DNA from: Chitinophagaceae bacterium | GTDB taxonomy: Bacteria; Bacteroidota; Bacteroidia; Chitinophagales; Chitinophagaceae | Direction: 5' to 3' | NCBI GenBank assembly: GCA_019638625.1 | Contig: JAHBTK010000007.1 | Coordinates: 124,001-188,000, forward strand | DNA: 64,000 nt | In this document: positions 34,609-43,047 of the stretch, in pieces | Layout: each line of letters opens with the position of its first letter | Numbering within the stretch: position 1 is the stretch's first letter | Position numbers and translations under genes: made by a program | The notes under the pieces: generated by a model | Told to the model about the DNA's origin: nothing | The model's database searches: none | The model's input: only the letters and a program-made list of their open reading frames with translations

Positions 34609-35301
34609 CTACTTGTTAAAAAGTTTTAGAAAATCTTCTTCGTAGCTGATACCGACAGGCAACTGGATATCGCCTATGGATACTGTTTTATTTCTTACGG
34701 AAGTAATGCCGGACAGCGGCACCACGTAGGAACGATGAATACGGCAAAACTGGTTTTGCGGGAGTTTTTCAACGATATTTTTCAGGGTCATCCGGGTGAT
34801 AACAGGCCTTTTACCGGCAAGATGTATTTTAATGTAATCATCATATCCTTCTATATACAGGATATCCGGAATGTTGATTTTAACAAGACTGTAATCTGCA
34901 CGAACAAATATATATGGCTCAGCTCCGGTATCCCTGTGCATAAAATAATCCAGGTAGTCTTTTGCCTTTTCTGCAGCCTGCAAAAAACGTTGATAAGTAA
35001 AGGGCTTCAGCAGGTAGTCTATTGCATTCAGGTTGAACCCTTCTACAGCATATTCACTATAGGCGGTAGTAAATATGGCCATACAATGCTGGGGAACTGC
35101 TTTGTACAGATCAATACCGCTTAAAGACGGCATGTTGATGTCCAGGAAAAGCAGATCAACCGGGAACTTACGCAAGTATTTCAGCGCCTCCGTAGGCTGA
35201 TTGAATACCTTTTCAATTTCAATAAAACCGGTCCGAACGGAAAAGTTCTCCACGACATTCAAAGCCGGTATTTCGTCATCTATTGCAACAGCCTTTATCA
35301 T
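34609..35301 (-). CDS. LytTR-family response regulator
   Basis: A 230-residue two-component regulator. The receiver domain has acidic residues Asp8-Asp9, phosphoacceptor Asp54 in LLFLDINMPSLSG, and Thr in IFTTAYSEYAVEGF. The C-terminal LytTR DNA-binding domain follows, with NQFCRIHRSYVVPLSGI. The start ATG overlaps the stop of the sensor kinase gene by four bases, so the pair is translationally coupled. Confidence 0.95.
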   Translation of the reverse strand: MIKAVAIDDEIPALNVVENFSVRTGFIEIEKVFNQPTEALKYLRKFPVDLLFLDINMPSLSGIDLYKAVPQHCMAIFTTAYSEYAVEGFNLNAIDYLLKPFTYQRFLQAAEKAKDYLDYFMHRDTGAEPYIFVRADYSLVKINIPDILYIEGYDDYIKIHLAGKRPVITRMTLKNIVEKLPQNQFCRIHRSYVVPLSGITSVRNKTVSIGDIQLPVGISYEEDFLKLFNK

Positions 35302-36392
35302 TGCAGGTTCATTGTTAGAGATACGGTAAAGTTCCGGGATGTTTCCATAATGGAAAGATTATACTTTTTCGGATATAATAGTTCCAGCCTGTTCTTCGCA
35401 TTCCCGATACCGAATCCGCTGCTTTCCCGATGCTGCACTTTTACTTTTTTATTAAACACGTTCAGCCTCAGCACAGCCTCCCTGATATCTACCGAAACTT
35501 TTATCAGCATATCCTCTTCAGCGTTCACCCCGTATTTAAATGCATTCTCTACAAAAGTAATTAAAAGCAGGGGGGCTATCTGCAATCCTTCCGGATCCCC
35601 TGTCACTTCAAAGGACACCGGTACATTTTTCCCGAAGCGTAATTCCTGCAGCGCTATAAAGTCCCTTATATAATTGAGCTCTTTTTGAAGGCTTACCGAA
35701 TGGTGAACAGCATCATGCAATACATAACGCATCATTTCAGATAGCTTTACAACTGCCGTTGCGGTATCATCAGACTTATTGATTGCCAGCGAATAGATGC
35801 TGTTGAGCGTATTAAATAAAAAATGAGGATTCACCTGCGCCCTCAGGTAGGAAAGCTCCGCCCGTAGTTTTTCTTTTTCTGCCTGCAGCCACCTTTCCCT
35901 TATCCTGAGCAGTAAAGAGAAGAAAAACGCCGCCAGGAAAAGAAAAATATGTTGTCTGAAATTGGCAAACAATATATTCTCTCCCGGAAAAATACCGGGA
36001 CCGAAACCATTTGGCGGCCGGGGAGGAGGAGGTTTGGGCCGATCCGTAACATTGCGTTCCATCGGGGGTGGCAGTTGTTGCGGCCTTGCGGAAACGTTAA
36101 ACAGCAACCCGGGCAAAAACATGGTGATAAAAAAGCAAACTATGGTCAATAAGGCATATACGCTGTATTTTTTCTTAAAATAAAACTTCGGTATCAGGAA
36201 ATAGTAGTTCAGGTAAAAAAAGCAGATAAGCAAAGCGTACCGTGTTAACTCCCTGTAGGAATGCCTGTTGCTGAAAAAAGCGGCGGGCCTGTCCGGTCCA
36301 TCCGGTGAAAAAAAGAAAGGCAGGCTTAAAAATATTATACAGCAGAGGATATGTACCCATAGCTGTAATTTTTTCCTTTTCATACGCTGCAA
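35298..36392 (-). CDS. LytS-like sensor histidine kinase
   Basis: A 364-residue membrane sensor of the YehU/LytS type. Four hydrophobic segments lie in the first 165 residues; between the third and fourth is an unusual proline-rich extracytoplasmic loop (RPKPPPPRPPNGFGPG). The kinase domain has the phosphoacceptor His in QVNPHFLFNTLNSIYSLA (about residue 190) and ATP-binding motifs LLITFVENAFKYGV and GFGIGNAKNRLELLYP. The start may be 36392 or the ATG three codons later. Partner of the overlapping LytTR regulator; the signal is unknown. Confidence 0.95.
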   Translation of the reverse strand: MQRMKRKKLQLWVHILCCIIFLSLPFFFSPDGPDRPAAFFSNRHSYRELTRYALLICFFYLNYYFLIPKFYFKKKYSVYALLTIVCFFITMFLPGLLFNVSARPQQLPPPMERNVTDRPKPPPPRPPNGFGPGIFPGENILFANFRQHIFLFLAAFFFSLLLRIRERWLQAEKEKLRAELSYLRAQVNPHFLFNTLNSIYSLAINKSDDTATAVVKLSEMMRYVLHDAVHHSVSLQKELNYIRDFIALQELRFGKNVPVSFEVTGDPEGLQIAPLLLITFVENAFKYGVNAEEDMLIKVSVDIREAVLRLNVFNKKVKVQHRESSGFGIGNAKNRLELLYPKKYNLSIMETSRNFTVSLTMNLQ

Positions 36393-36606
36393 ATAACGGA
36401 TTTATCGCACCATTTCGGAACAAAAGCGGTTAACAAAGTCTTTCCGGCGGTAAAGACGCAGGAATCACCGGATTATCTACCCTGTTGTAACAGCTCAGGT
36501 TTTTCCGGTCACCCGACGGTGTCCGCTCCGGCTGGCCTGCCGCCAGTCAACAAAAGCAGGGGTACGCCAAATTCCTTCAATAAGCCAACCTATCGGCCAT
36601 AATCTT

Positions 36607-36614
36607 TACCTTTG
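36607..36614 (+). promoter_or_regulatory. -7 promoter element for the LMW phosphatase/hisS unit
   Basis: TACCTTTG followed by CCG, 17 bases before the start codon at 36632. Good TAnnTTTG match; no clear -33 TTG. Confidence 0.5.
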
Positions 36615-36631
36615 CCGACTATTTTTCAGCT

Positions 36632-37105
36632 ATGAAGATATTGATGGTATGCCTGGGTAATATTTGCCGCAGTCCGCTGGCAGAAGGGATCATGCAGCAT
36701 AAAATTGATGAAAATGGATTGAACTGGCTGGTTGACAGTGCCGGTACCAATGGTTATCACGTGGGTGAACAACCCCATCGCCTGTCTCAAAAAGTAGCGT
36801 TGAAACGTGGGATAGATATCAGTCACCAGCGGGCCCGGAATTTCAGGGCAGATGATTTTAAAAAATTTGATCTTATATATGCCATGGCGGAAGATGTGAT
36901 GGAAGAGATGCAGTGGATTGGAGGAAGCAGCTTTGACAACCGCAAAGCGGGCTTGCTGATGAATGAAGTGTACCCGGGAAAAAACCTCGATGTACCGGAT
37001 CCCTGGTATGGACCCGAGCCGGGATATCACCAGGTATTTGATATGATAGACAGGGCCTGTGACGCCATTATTAAAAAGTACATAAAGCAATACACTCAAA
37101 GCTGA
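36632..37105 (+). CDS. low-molecular-weight protein-tyrosine phosphatase
   Basis: A 157-residue phosphatase. The CX5R active-site loop is VCLGNICRSP (Cys7, Arg13) and the general acid Asp is in DVPDPWYGPEPGYHQVF. Members dephosphorylate tyrosine kinases of polysaccharide export or act on small phosphoesters or phosphoarginine; no kinase or exopolysaccharide gene is nearby, so the substrate is unknown. It lies 16 bases upstream of hisS and is probably cotranscribed. Confidence 0.94.
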   Translation: MKILMVCLGNICRSPLAEGIMQHKIDENGLNWLVDSAGTNGYHVGEQPHRLSQKVALKRGIDISHQRARNFRADDFKKFDLIYAMAEDVMEEMQWIGGSSFDNRKAGLLMNEVYPGKNLDVPDPWYGPEPGYHQVFDMIDRACDAIIKKYIKQYTQS

Positions 37106-37121
37106 ATCATTACGAATAATT

Positions 37122-38483
37122 ATGAGTAAACCCTCTCTTCCGCAAGGCACACGGGATTTCGGACCGGAAGTGGTTCGAAAAAGAAACTATATTATCAATA
37201 CCATCAAAAACATCTTTGAGCTATACGGCTTTTCACCGCTGGAAACGCCGGCCATGGAAAACCTGGATACACTGATGGGAAAATACGGAGAAGAAGGAGA
37301 TAAGCTGATTTTTAAGATACTGAACAATGGGTTGAACGATCCCAAAAATATTGATAAGGCGAAAGCCGCTTTTGAAAATGTGCTGGCGGGAAAAAACGAC
37401 AGGAACCTTACAGAACGCGCCCTGAAGTATGACCTGACTATTCCGTTTGCCCGTTATGTGGCCATGAACCACGGGCAGCTCACGTTTCCTTTCAAACGCT
37501 ACCAGGTGCAGCCGGTATGGCGGGCAGACAGGCCACAGAAAGGTCGTTACAGGGAATTTTATCAATGTGACGCGGATATGGTGGGCAGCAACTCCCTGCT
37601 CAATGAAATTGAACTGGTCGCTATTTATGACGCGGTGTTTGCAAAACTGGGAATACAGGTTGATATAAAGATCAATAACAGGAAGATACTGGCAGCGCTG
37701 GCGGAACTATGCGGGAACGCTGAAAAGTTGACCGATATAACAGTTGCGATTGATAAACTCGATAAAATAGGGCTGGAAAAAGTGCAGGAGGAATTGGTGT
37801 CACGGGGCTTAGACGATGACCAGGTTGGTATGATCACTGGTTTTCTTCAAATTACGGGCAGCAATACCGAAAAGCTTGATCAATTGAAGAAATTGCTCAG
37901 CGAGTCTTCCGTTGGCGCTGCGGGTATCGCAGATCTGGAATATATACTTAACTACTTACCTCCCACGCAAAGTAACGTGATGATAGACCTGACGCTTGCC
38001 CGTGGGCTCAATTATTATACCGGCAGCATTTTCGAAATAAAGGCAAAGCAGGTACAAATGGGCAGCATCGGCGGTGGCGGCCGCTATGATGATCTTACCG
38101 GTCTGTTTGGCGTACCCCATATCCCGGGTGTCGGTATCTCTTTTGGCGTGGACCGTATTTATGATGTGCTGGAAGAGCTCAGACTCTTTCCGGAGGGGGT
38201 ACACCAGGGTACCCGGGTATTATTTTTCAATCTCGGAGAAACAGAAGCAAAAAAATCATTTGAATACCTGCAGTTGCTTCGTAATAAAGGCATTCCCGCG
38301 GAAATTTACCCCGAGCAGGCTAAGTTTGACAAACAATTCCGGTATGCCGAGAGAAAACAGATCGCCTGGGCGGTGATGATCGGCAGCCGGGAACTGGAAA
38401 ACAATACCTGCAATATTAAAAATCTGCTGGAGGGCGCCCAGGAGACGATAAGTTTATCAAAATTAGTGGATTACGCATTTTGA
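37122..38483 (+). CDS. hisS: histidine--tRNA ligase
   Basis: Class II aminoacyl-tRNA synthetase of 453 residues. Motif 1 region (PSLPQGTRDFGPE and FSPLETPAMENLDTL), motif 2 region (YQVQPVWRADRPQKGRYREF), the histidine-binding ARGLNYYTGSIFE and motif 3 (GVGISFGVDRIYDVLE) are all present, followed by the C-terminal anticodon-binding domain. Expressed with the phosphatase gene upstream. Confidence 0.97.
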   Translation: MSKPSLPQGTRDFGPEVVRKRNYIINTIKNIFELYGFSPLETPAMENLDTLMGKYGEEGDKLIFKILNNGLNDPKNIDKAKAAFENVLAGKNDRNLTERALKYDLTIPFARYVAMNHGQLTFPFKRYQVQPVWRADRPQKGRYREFYQCDADMVGSNSLLNEIELVAIYDAVFAKLGIQVDIKINNRKILAALAELCGNAEKLTDITVAIDKLDKIGLEKVQEELVSRGLDDDQVGMITGFLQITGSNTEKLDQLKKLLSESSVGAAGIADLEYILNYLPPTQSNVMIDLTLARGLNYYTGSIFEIKAKQVQMGSIGGGGRYDDLTGLFGVPHIPGVGISFGVDRIYDVLEELRLFPEGVHQGTRVLFFNLGETEAKKSFEYLQLLRNKGIPAEIYPEQAKFDKQFRYAERKQIAWAVMIGSRELENNTCNIKNLLEGAQETISLSKLVDYAF

Positions 38484-38851
38484 TATTTTCCCGGTTTGTC
38501 ACAAAACTGTAAGTTTACCGTTTGCGTAAACCGGTTTTCCCGATTTCGGTATATACAAGGTAGCGGTGGAAGGTATTTTTGAATCCTGATTTCGGAACCT
38601 CCTCCGGTAGTTCTTTAGAAGTGGAAAAATCCTTAAAAATCGAAATCTCAGGGCCCTTCCGGTTTTTCTGTCATAACCGGTGACAGTTTTTACGGATTGA
38701 GCCTGCAACTTCCCAGGGCATTCTCTTCAACTCAATTATTACAGTCATTTTACAAATGCTCTCACCTGCTTTATGTAATATTGCATTTAGTTATGCAGGA
38801 GGGAAACCCTTTCGATAATTCCTTAAACCATTATTGCTTAAAATAAAATAC
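38484..38851. other. intergenic region after hisS
   Basis: 368 bases. I see no gene, RNA or convincing terminator here, only short open frames without initiation or family signals. Confidence 0.5.
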
Positions 38852-39214
38852 ATGAAACCAGTTACCGCCAACTACCTGAACGCGATTGTACTGATAGCAG
38901 CCGGATTGTACGGCTATTTCCTGTTGCCGCTGGGTCCGGACGAAAAACGTTCGGTTACCGCTTTGATACCGGCGTTCAGTGGCGTGGTATTCCTGATACT
39001 GGGTGCTATCTGGTCCTCCAAACCCAAAGTGGCCGCTCATATCGCTGCGGTACTGGCGCTAGTTCTTGTTATTATGTGCGTCAACAGGTTCATTAAAATA
39101 GATGACTGGGGCGCTAAGAAATATGTCTTCCTGATCTGCATTTTGAGTAACCTGTTAGCCCTGGTCATTTTTATCAGGAGTTTTATACAGGCCAGGGTGG
39201 TTAAAAAGGCATAA
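38852..39214 (+). CDS. small integral membrane protein, hypothetical
   Basis: A 120-residue protein with four predicted hydrophobic segments (ILIAAGLYGYFLLPLG-like first span, ALIPAFSGVVFLILGAIW, HIAAVLALVLVIMCV and YVFLICILSNLLALVIFI). Start at 38852 (MKPVTANYLNAIVL) is preferred to the ATG six codons upstream. No catalytic residues or named family recognised; small four-span proteins of this kind are common and uncharacterised in Bacteroidota. Confidence 0.7.
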   Translation: MKPVTANYLNAIVLIAAGLYGYFLLPLGPDEKRSVTALIPAFSGVVFLILGAIWSSKPKVAAHIAAVLALVLVIMCVNRFIKIDDWGAKKYVFLICILSNLLALVIFIRSFIQARVVKKA

Positions 39215-39293
39215 ACGGTTTTATTGTCTTACAATACACTACCGGCGGGAGTAGACCTGCAAACGCCGCTTGAAGATATTTATGTTTTCCCCA

Positions 39294-39840
39294 TCACCGG
39301 ATCGCTTCCGCTATTTTTTCTGCTGTTTGGGTAAGTTCTTTCAGCGTGACCGCATGCGCTTCCCTGTTCATTTTTATGGTGAATACATTACGCCCCTTTC
39401 TTACCATAATAAGGTTGAAGTTCCTCCGGCGAAAAGCCTCATCTCCCAGGTTGGTCAGTTCTTCGATGCCCTGGCGGGTATTGGCTTCTCTTATAACAGC
39501 ATATTTCTTTTCAGCAAGGGCAGTGGTCAGGTTATTGCTCCATAAGAAAATAAACAGCCCCCGTTTTCCCGGTCCTTTTGTCTGCTGCATATGCTTTATA
39601 GCTGCACCGGTAGGATGACACCCCTGCTTCTCTCGTAAGCGAACTGTCAGCCAGGTAGGTAGGCTCGCCCATTAACCTGTCCGCATCGCTTTTATCGAAG
39701 AATTTTCCGGGGTTACCTGCGTTTTCGGTTGTTATGGTTTCTTCATAGCAGCCCTGGCTTATCCAGCTATTAAGGTTGGGGACGGATGTGGTAAGAAGCA
39801 TGATCAGTATGGATATTTTTACTGTTTTTAGAATATACAT
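39294..39840 (-). pseudogene. exported hypothetical protein gene interrupted by a frameshift
   Basis: Two overlapping frames read as one protein. The first (start at 39840, MYILKTVKISILIMLLTTSV, signal peptide) continues through MGEPTYLADSSLTREAGVSS and GKTGAVYFLMEQ, then stops near 39532. The +1 frame carries on with EKKYAVIREANTRQGIEELT and LIMVRKGRNVFTIKMNREAH to 39294. A one-base shift around 39530-39560, near a run of five G, would join them. It is either a real inactivation or a sequence error. Function unknown. Confidence 0.75.
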
Positions 39841-40066
39841 CGTTACAGGTTTTTGGTGATGGGGTAAACTTAAAGAAACGGAAGTTGAAGCAAAAAAATA
39901 GTATACGTACTGCAGATATTTCCGACGAACAACAAGGAAGCCGCTGAGGGTACAGCTCATTTGAGATAAAGATCATGGCGGCTGAATACAGACCGTTTGC
40001 TGCCAGGTATAGGTGATTCAGCTATTTTTCATTATATTTATTCCCTACATATATCGAATATCCGTC

Positions 40067-41194
40067 ATGCAGGTTTCTGAAGTAATTACTTCTAAGGATA
40101 AAAGGCTTTTTCTTGATTTGCCTGAGACTATTTATCAAAATGATCCAAACTGGGTTCATCCCCTCGATAAAGACATTGAAGCCGTTTTCGATGAAAAAAA
40201 GAACCCCGGTTTTAAGTGGGGCAGGTGCACCCGCTGGATATTGATCAAAGACCGCAAAGTGATTGGGCGCATTGCGGCATTCGTTAATGAAAACAAAGCA
40301 TATAAATACAAACAGCCTACCGGTGGGTGCGGTTTTTTTGAGTGTATTGACAACCAGGACGCGGCAGACCTGCTGTTTGATACTGCAAAGCAATGGTTGA
40401 TGCAACACGGTATGCAGGCAATGGATGGACCGGTCAATTTCGGTGAAACAGACATGTGGTGGGGGCTGCTCGTGGAAGGCTTTTCCCGCCCGTACTATGG
40501 AATGAACTATCACCCCCCGTATTATAAAAGACTGTTTGAGCGGTATGGATTCACTCCATTGTATGAACAAATATCCAATCGCCTGGATGTTATGAAACCT
40601 TTCCCGGAACGGTTCGGCAGAATTTCGGAATGGGTGGATAAAAAATCAGGGTATTCTTTTGAGCATTTTTCCAAAAAGAGGCTTGATAAATTCGTAAACG
40701 ATTTTATTGAGATATATAACGATGCCTGGCAGCATTTTGAAGGACAGGCTGCTATCAGTGCAGACACTGTGAGAATGACCTTTAACAAGATCAGACCGGT
40801 ACTGGACGAGAAACTCATCTGGTTTTCCTATATCAATAACGAGCCGGCTTCTTTTGTGGTACTGGCGCCTGATGCCAACGAGCTGATATATAACCTGAAC
40901 GGAAAACTGAATTGGCTGGGCAAGCTTCTTTTTTTATATAACCGCTATAACCGGAGGAATAAACGCATGCGTGCCATAGTAATGGGTACCAAACAAAAAT
41001 ACCAGAATCATGGGTTGGAGTCGGCCATGTTTACCCGGATAAAGGAGTATGTGCTGCCCCTGAAAAAGTACAAAGAGATCGAGCTTTCCTGGGTGGGCGC
41101 TTTTAATACAAAAATGATGTCGCTACATGAAGCAACAGGCGCTGTATTTTCGAAAAAACATATTACTTACCGTTATATCTTTAACCCGCTTTAA
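40067..41194 (+). CDS. YghO-like GNAT-fold hypothetical protein
   Basis: A 375-residue soluble protein. The start at 40067 (MQVSEVITSKDKRLFLDLPE) is chosen; the longer frame from 40013 adds a hydrophobic leader that does not fit the family. Features include PNWVHPLDKDIEAVFDEKKN, GGCGFFECIDNQDAADLLFD and GPVNFGETDMWWGLLVEGF, which match a conserved family related to E. coli YghO and to N-acetyltransferases. The biochemical function of the family is not established. No operon partner. Confidence 0.8.
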   Translation: MQVSEVITSKDKRLFLDLPETIYQNDPNWVHPLDKDIEAVFDEKKNPGFKWGRCTRWILIKDRKVIGRIAAFVNENKAYKYKQPTGGCGFFECIDNQDAADLLFDTAKQWLMQHGMQAMDGPVNFGETDMWWGLLVEGFSRPYYGMNYHPPYYKRLFERYGFTPLYEQISNRLDVMKPFPERFGRISEWVDKKSGYSFEHFSKKRLDKFVNDFIEIYNDAWQHFEGQAAISADTVRMTFNKIRPVLDEKLIWFSYINNEPASFVVLAPDANELIYNLNGKLNWLGKLLFLYNRYNRRNKRMRAIVMGTKQKYQNHGLESAMFTRIKEYVLPLKKYKEIELSWVGAFNTKMMSLHEATGAVFSKKHITYRYIFNPL

Positions 41195-41294
41195 AAATAA
41201 ATTACCTTTCTTATAAAGTATAAAAAGGCTGTCTGTTACTCATTGTTTTGTAAACTTTCAACGTCTGTTTTAAAAAATAAATATCAAACCGTTT

Positions 41295-42179
41295 ATGCCG
41301 AAGTTAGCCGCATTTCCCAAAGCTTTTATGAATGCCCTATGTAAGGATGGAACTATGACCGTCGCAGAATGGATCGACCTTGCCGTTAAGCTCGATATTG
41401 ACGGGCTGGAATGGTATGCCGGCTTCCTGGAGATGAAGGACAAAAACCGGTGGACGGAGTTCCGGAACAGGGTGGAGGAACACGGGAAAACAATTCCTAT
41501 GATGTGTTGTTCCCCGGATTTTACCCATCCTGATGCTGCCTTCAGGGCGAAGGAAATAGCTAAACAAAAAGAATGGATCGATATGACCCATATACTTGGC
41601 GGCTCTTATTGCAGGGTGCTTTCCGGGCAAAGACGCCCCGAACTGTCGATAGAGGAGGGTGTGAAACTGGCCGCTGATTCCATTTACGAATGCCTGCCCT
41701 ATGCGCAGGAGCGGGGAATTACCCTGATACTGGAGAACCACTATAAAGATGATTTTTGGGAATACCCCGAGTTTGCCCAAAAAATGGAGGTATTCGGCAA
41801 ACTTGTAAACAGCATCCACCATCCGAATTTCGGAGTGAATTACGACCCCAGTAATACCTACCTGGCGGGAGAAGACCCGTTGGAGTTGTTGTATAAGGTA
41901 TCCGACAGGGTGGTTACCATGCATGCCAGCGACCGGTACCTGAAAGAAGGAACTATTGAAGACCTGAGAAAGGAAGAGGGAGGCGCTACCGGTTATGCCA
42001 AACGGCTGAGTCATGGCGAAATCGGCAAAGGACTGAACGACTACGACGCTATTTTTACGGAGCTGAAAAGGGTAGGGTTTGATAGCTGGATCAGCATAGA
42101 GGATGGAGTAGACGGTATGGACCAACTGGAGCGAAGCGTCGCTTTTTTAAGGAGAAAAATGAAAGAATACTGGGGGTAG
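41295..42179 (+). CDS. sugar phosphate isomerase/epimerase-like TIM barrel protein
   Basis: A 294-residue xylose-isomerase-like TIM barrel. Candidate metal ligands are Glu in TLILENHYKDDFWEY, Asp in FGVNYDPSNTYL, His in VVTMHASDRYL and Glu in WISIEDGVDGMDQL, the usual set for this superfamily. The substrate (sugar, inositol or hydroxypyruvate type) cannot be told from sequence, and there is no sugar-catabolic operon around it. Confidence 0.9.
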   Translation: MPKLAAFPKAFMNALCKDGTMTVAEWIDLAVKLDIDGLEWYAGFLEMKDKNRWTEFRNRVEEHGKTIPMMCCSPDFTHPDAAFRAKEIAKQKEWIDMTHILGGSYCRVLSGQRRPELSIEEGVKLAADSIYECLPYAQERGITLILENHYKDDFWEYPEFAQKMEVFGKLVNSIHHPNFGVNYDPSNTYLAGEDPLELLYKVSDRVVTMHASDRYLKEGTIEDLRKEEGGATGYAKRLSHGEIGKGLNDYDAIFTELKRVGFDSWISIEDGVDGMDQLERSVAFLRRKMKEYWG

Positions 42180-42304
42180 CCGGCAGTATAGGGGAAGTAA
42201 AATACCGGTTACAGGCGGTTGTCTTTTACTGGAAGAACAGCCCGTTAATCATACCTGCCTGCAAATACCGTTACCCGGGACAGGTAAATGTTTGAAGGGA
42301 TAAG

Positions 42305-43036
42305 TCAGATCAAAATCTGCCAGAGGTATCTTTGACCCCATTCGCCCCAGCGTTTCAGGCTTTCCAGAACTGTTTTTTCCATTCCGGCTACCGTAGTGGT
42401 TTTGCGGCCTTTTTTAGGAGGAGCAATGGCTGTCTCTTTTACGGTTTCAAGCTCTATCCTGGTGGCATACCAGTTGGTATACAATCTGGGGATCACCACT
42501 CCCAGTATCATACCCGGTAGCCCGTTGAATGACTCCGGCCCACCCGGCGCTACAATCTCATCGGTGTAAAACGCCACTACAAAAACTGAATCCATAATGA
42601 CGGTAGTGGCCCTGCGGCAATCAAAGCCCGCGATTTTCCGGGTATCGTTGGTGATGCGCCATTTATACTTTTTAAGGCTGTCCTGTATCAGGAATGCTTC
42701 ATCAAAAACCTGTTTGAATGTTACCCCCTGTTCCGTGGTAAAGTCTGAAAAAACAATATTGGAAGATGCCGGGGCATCTCCCATAAAAGGATTTCTTTTT
42801 TCCTGCACTTCCCTGCCGGGTTCATACAGCGCTTTTTCATTGTTGAAGCTGAGGTTGAAATAACTGATCTGGAATTCGGGAATGTTTTTTTTGAACTGGG
42901 CAACCCAGGAATCGTCCCCCAGTTGTTTATGTATATTCACGGTTTTCTCGTATTCAATTTTGCCTTTAAGGATAAACTGCGCACTGGTAAACTGTGCGAT
43001 TGGAACGAGGAACAGGAGCGATAATATTTTTTTCAT
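42305..43036 (-). CDS. GLPGLI-family exported protein
   Basis: A 243-residue protein with signal peptide (MKKILSLLFLVPIAQFTSAQ). It carries the family motif as FNGLPGMILGV, preceded by IAGFDCRRATT and FYTDEIVAPGGPE. The family is confined to Bacteroidota, is exported and usually sits beside a TonB-receptor-like barrel gene; its function is unknown. It begins 11 bases after the stop of that barrel gene, so the two form one unit. Confidence 0.92.
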   Translation of the reverse strand: MKKILSLLFLVPIAQFTSAQFILKGKIEYEKTVNIHKQLGDDSWVAQFKKNIPEFQISYFNLSFNNEKALYEPGREVQEKRNPFMGDAPASSNIVFSDFTTEQGVTFKQVFDEAFLIQDSLKKYKWRITNDTRKIAGFDCRRATTVIMDSVFVVAFYTDEIVAPGGPESFNGLPGMILGVVIPRLYTNWYATRIELETVKETAIAPPKKGRKTTTVAGMEKTVLESLKRWGEWGQRYLWQILI

Positions 43037-43047
43037 AGCTGATAGTA

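Noticed and set aside
41337..42125. 262-codon minus-strand open frame opposite the isomerase-like gene
   Set aside because: Antisense shadow with no recognisable motif; the sense frame has all TIM-barrel metal ligands.
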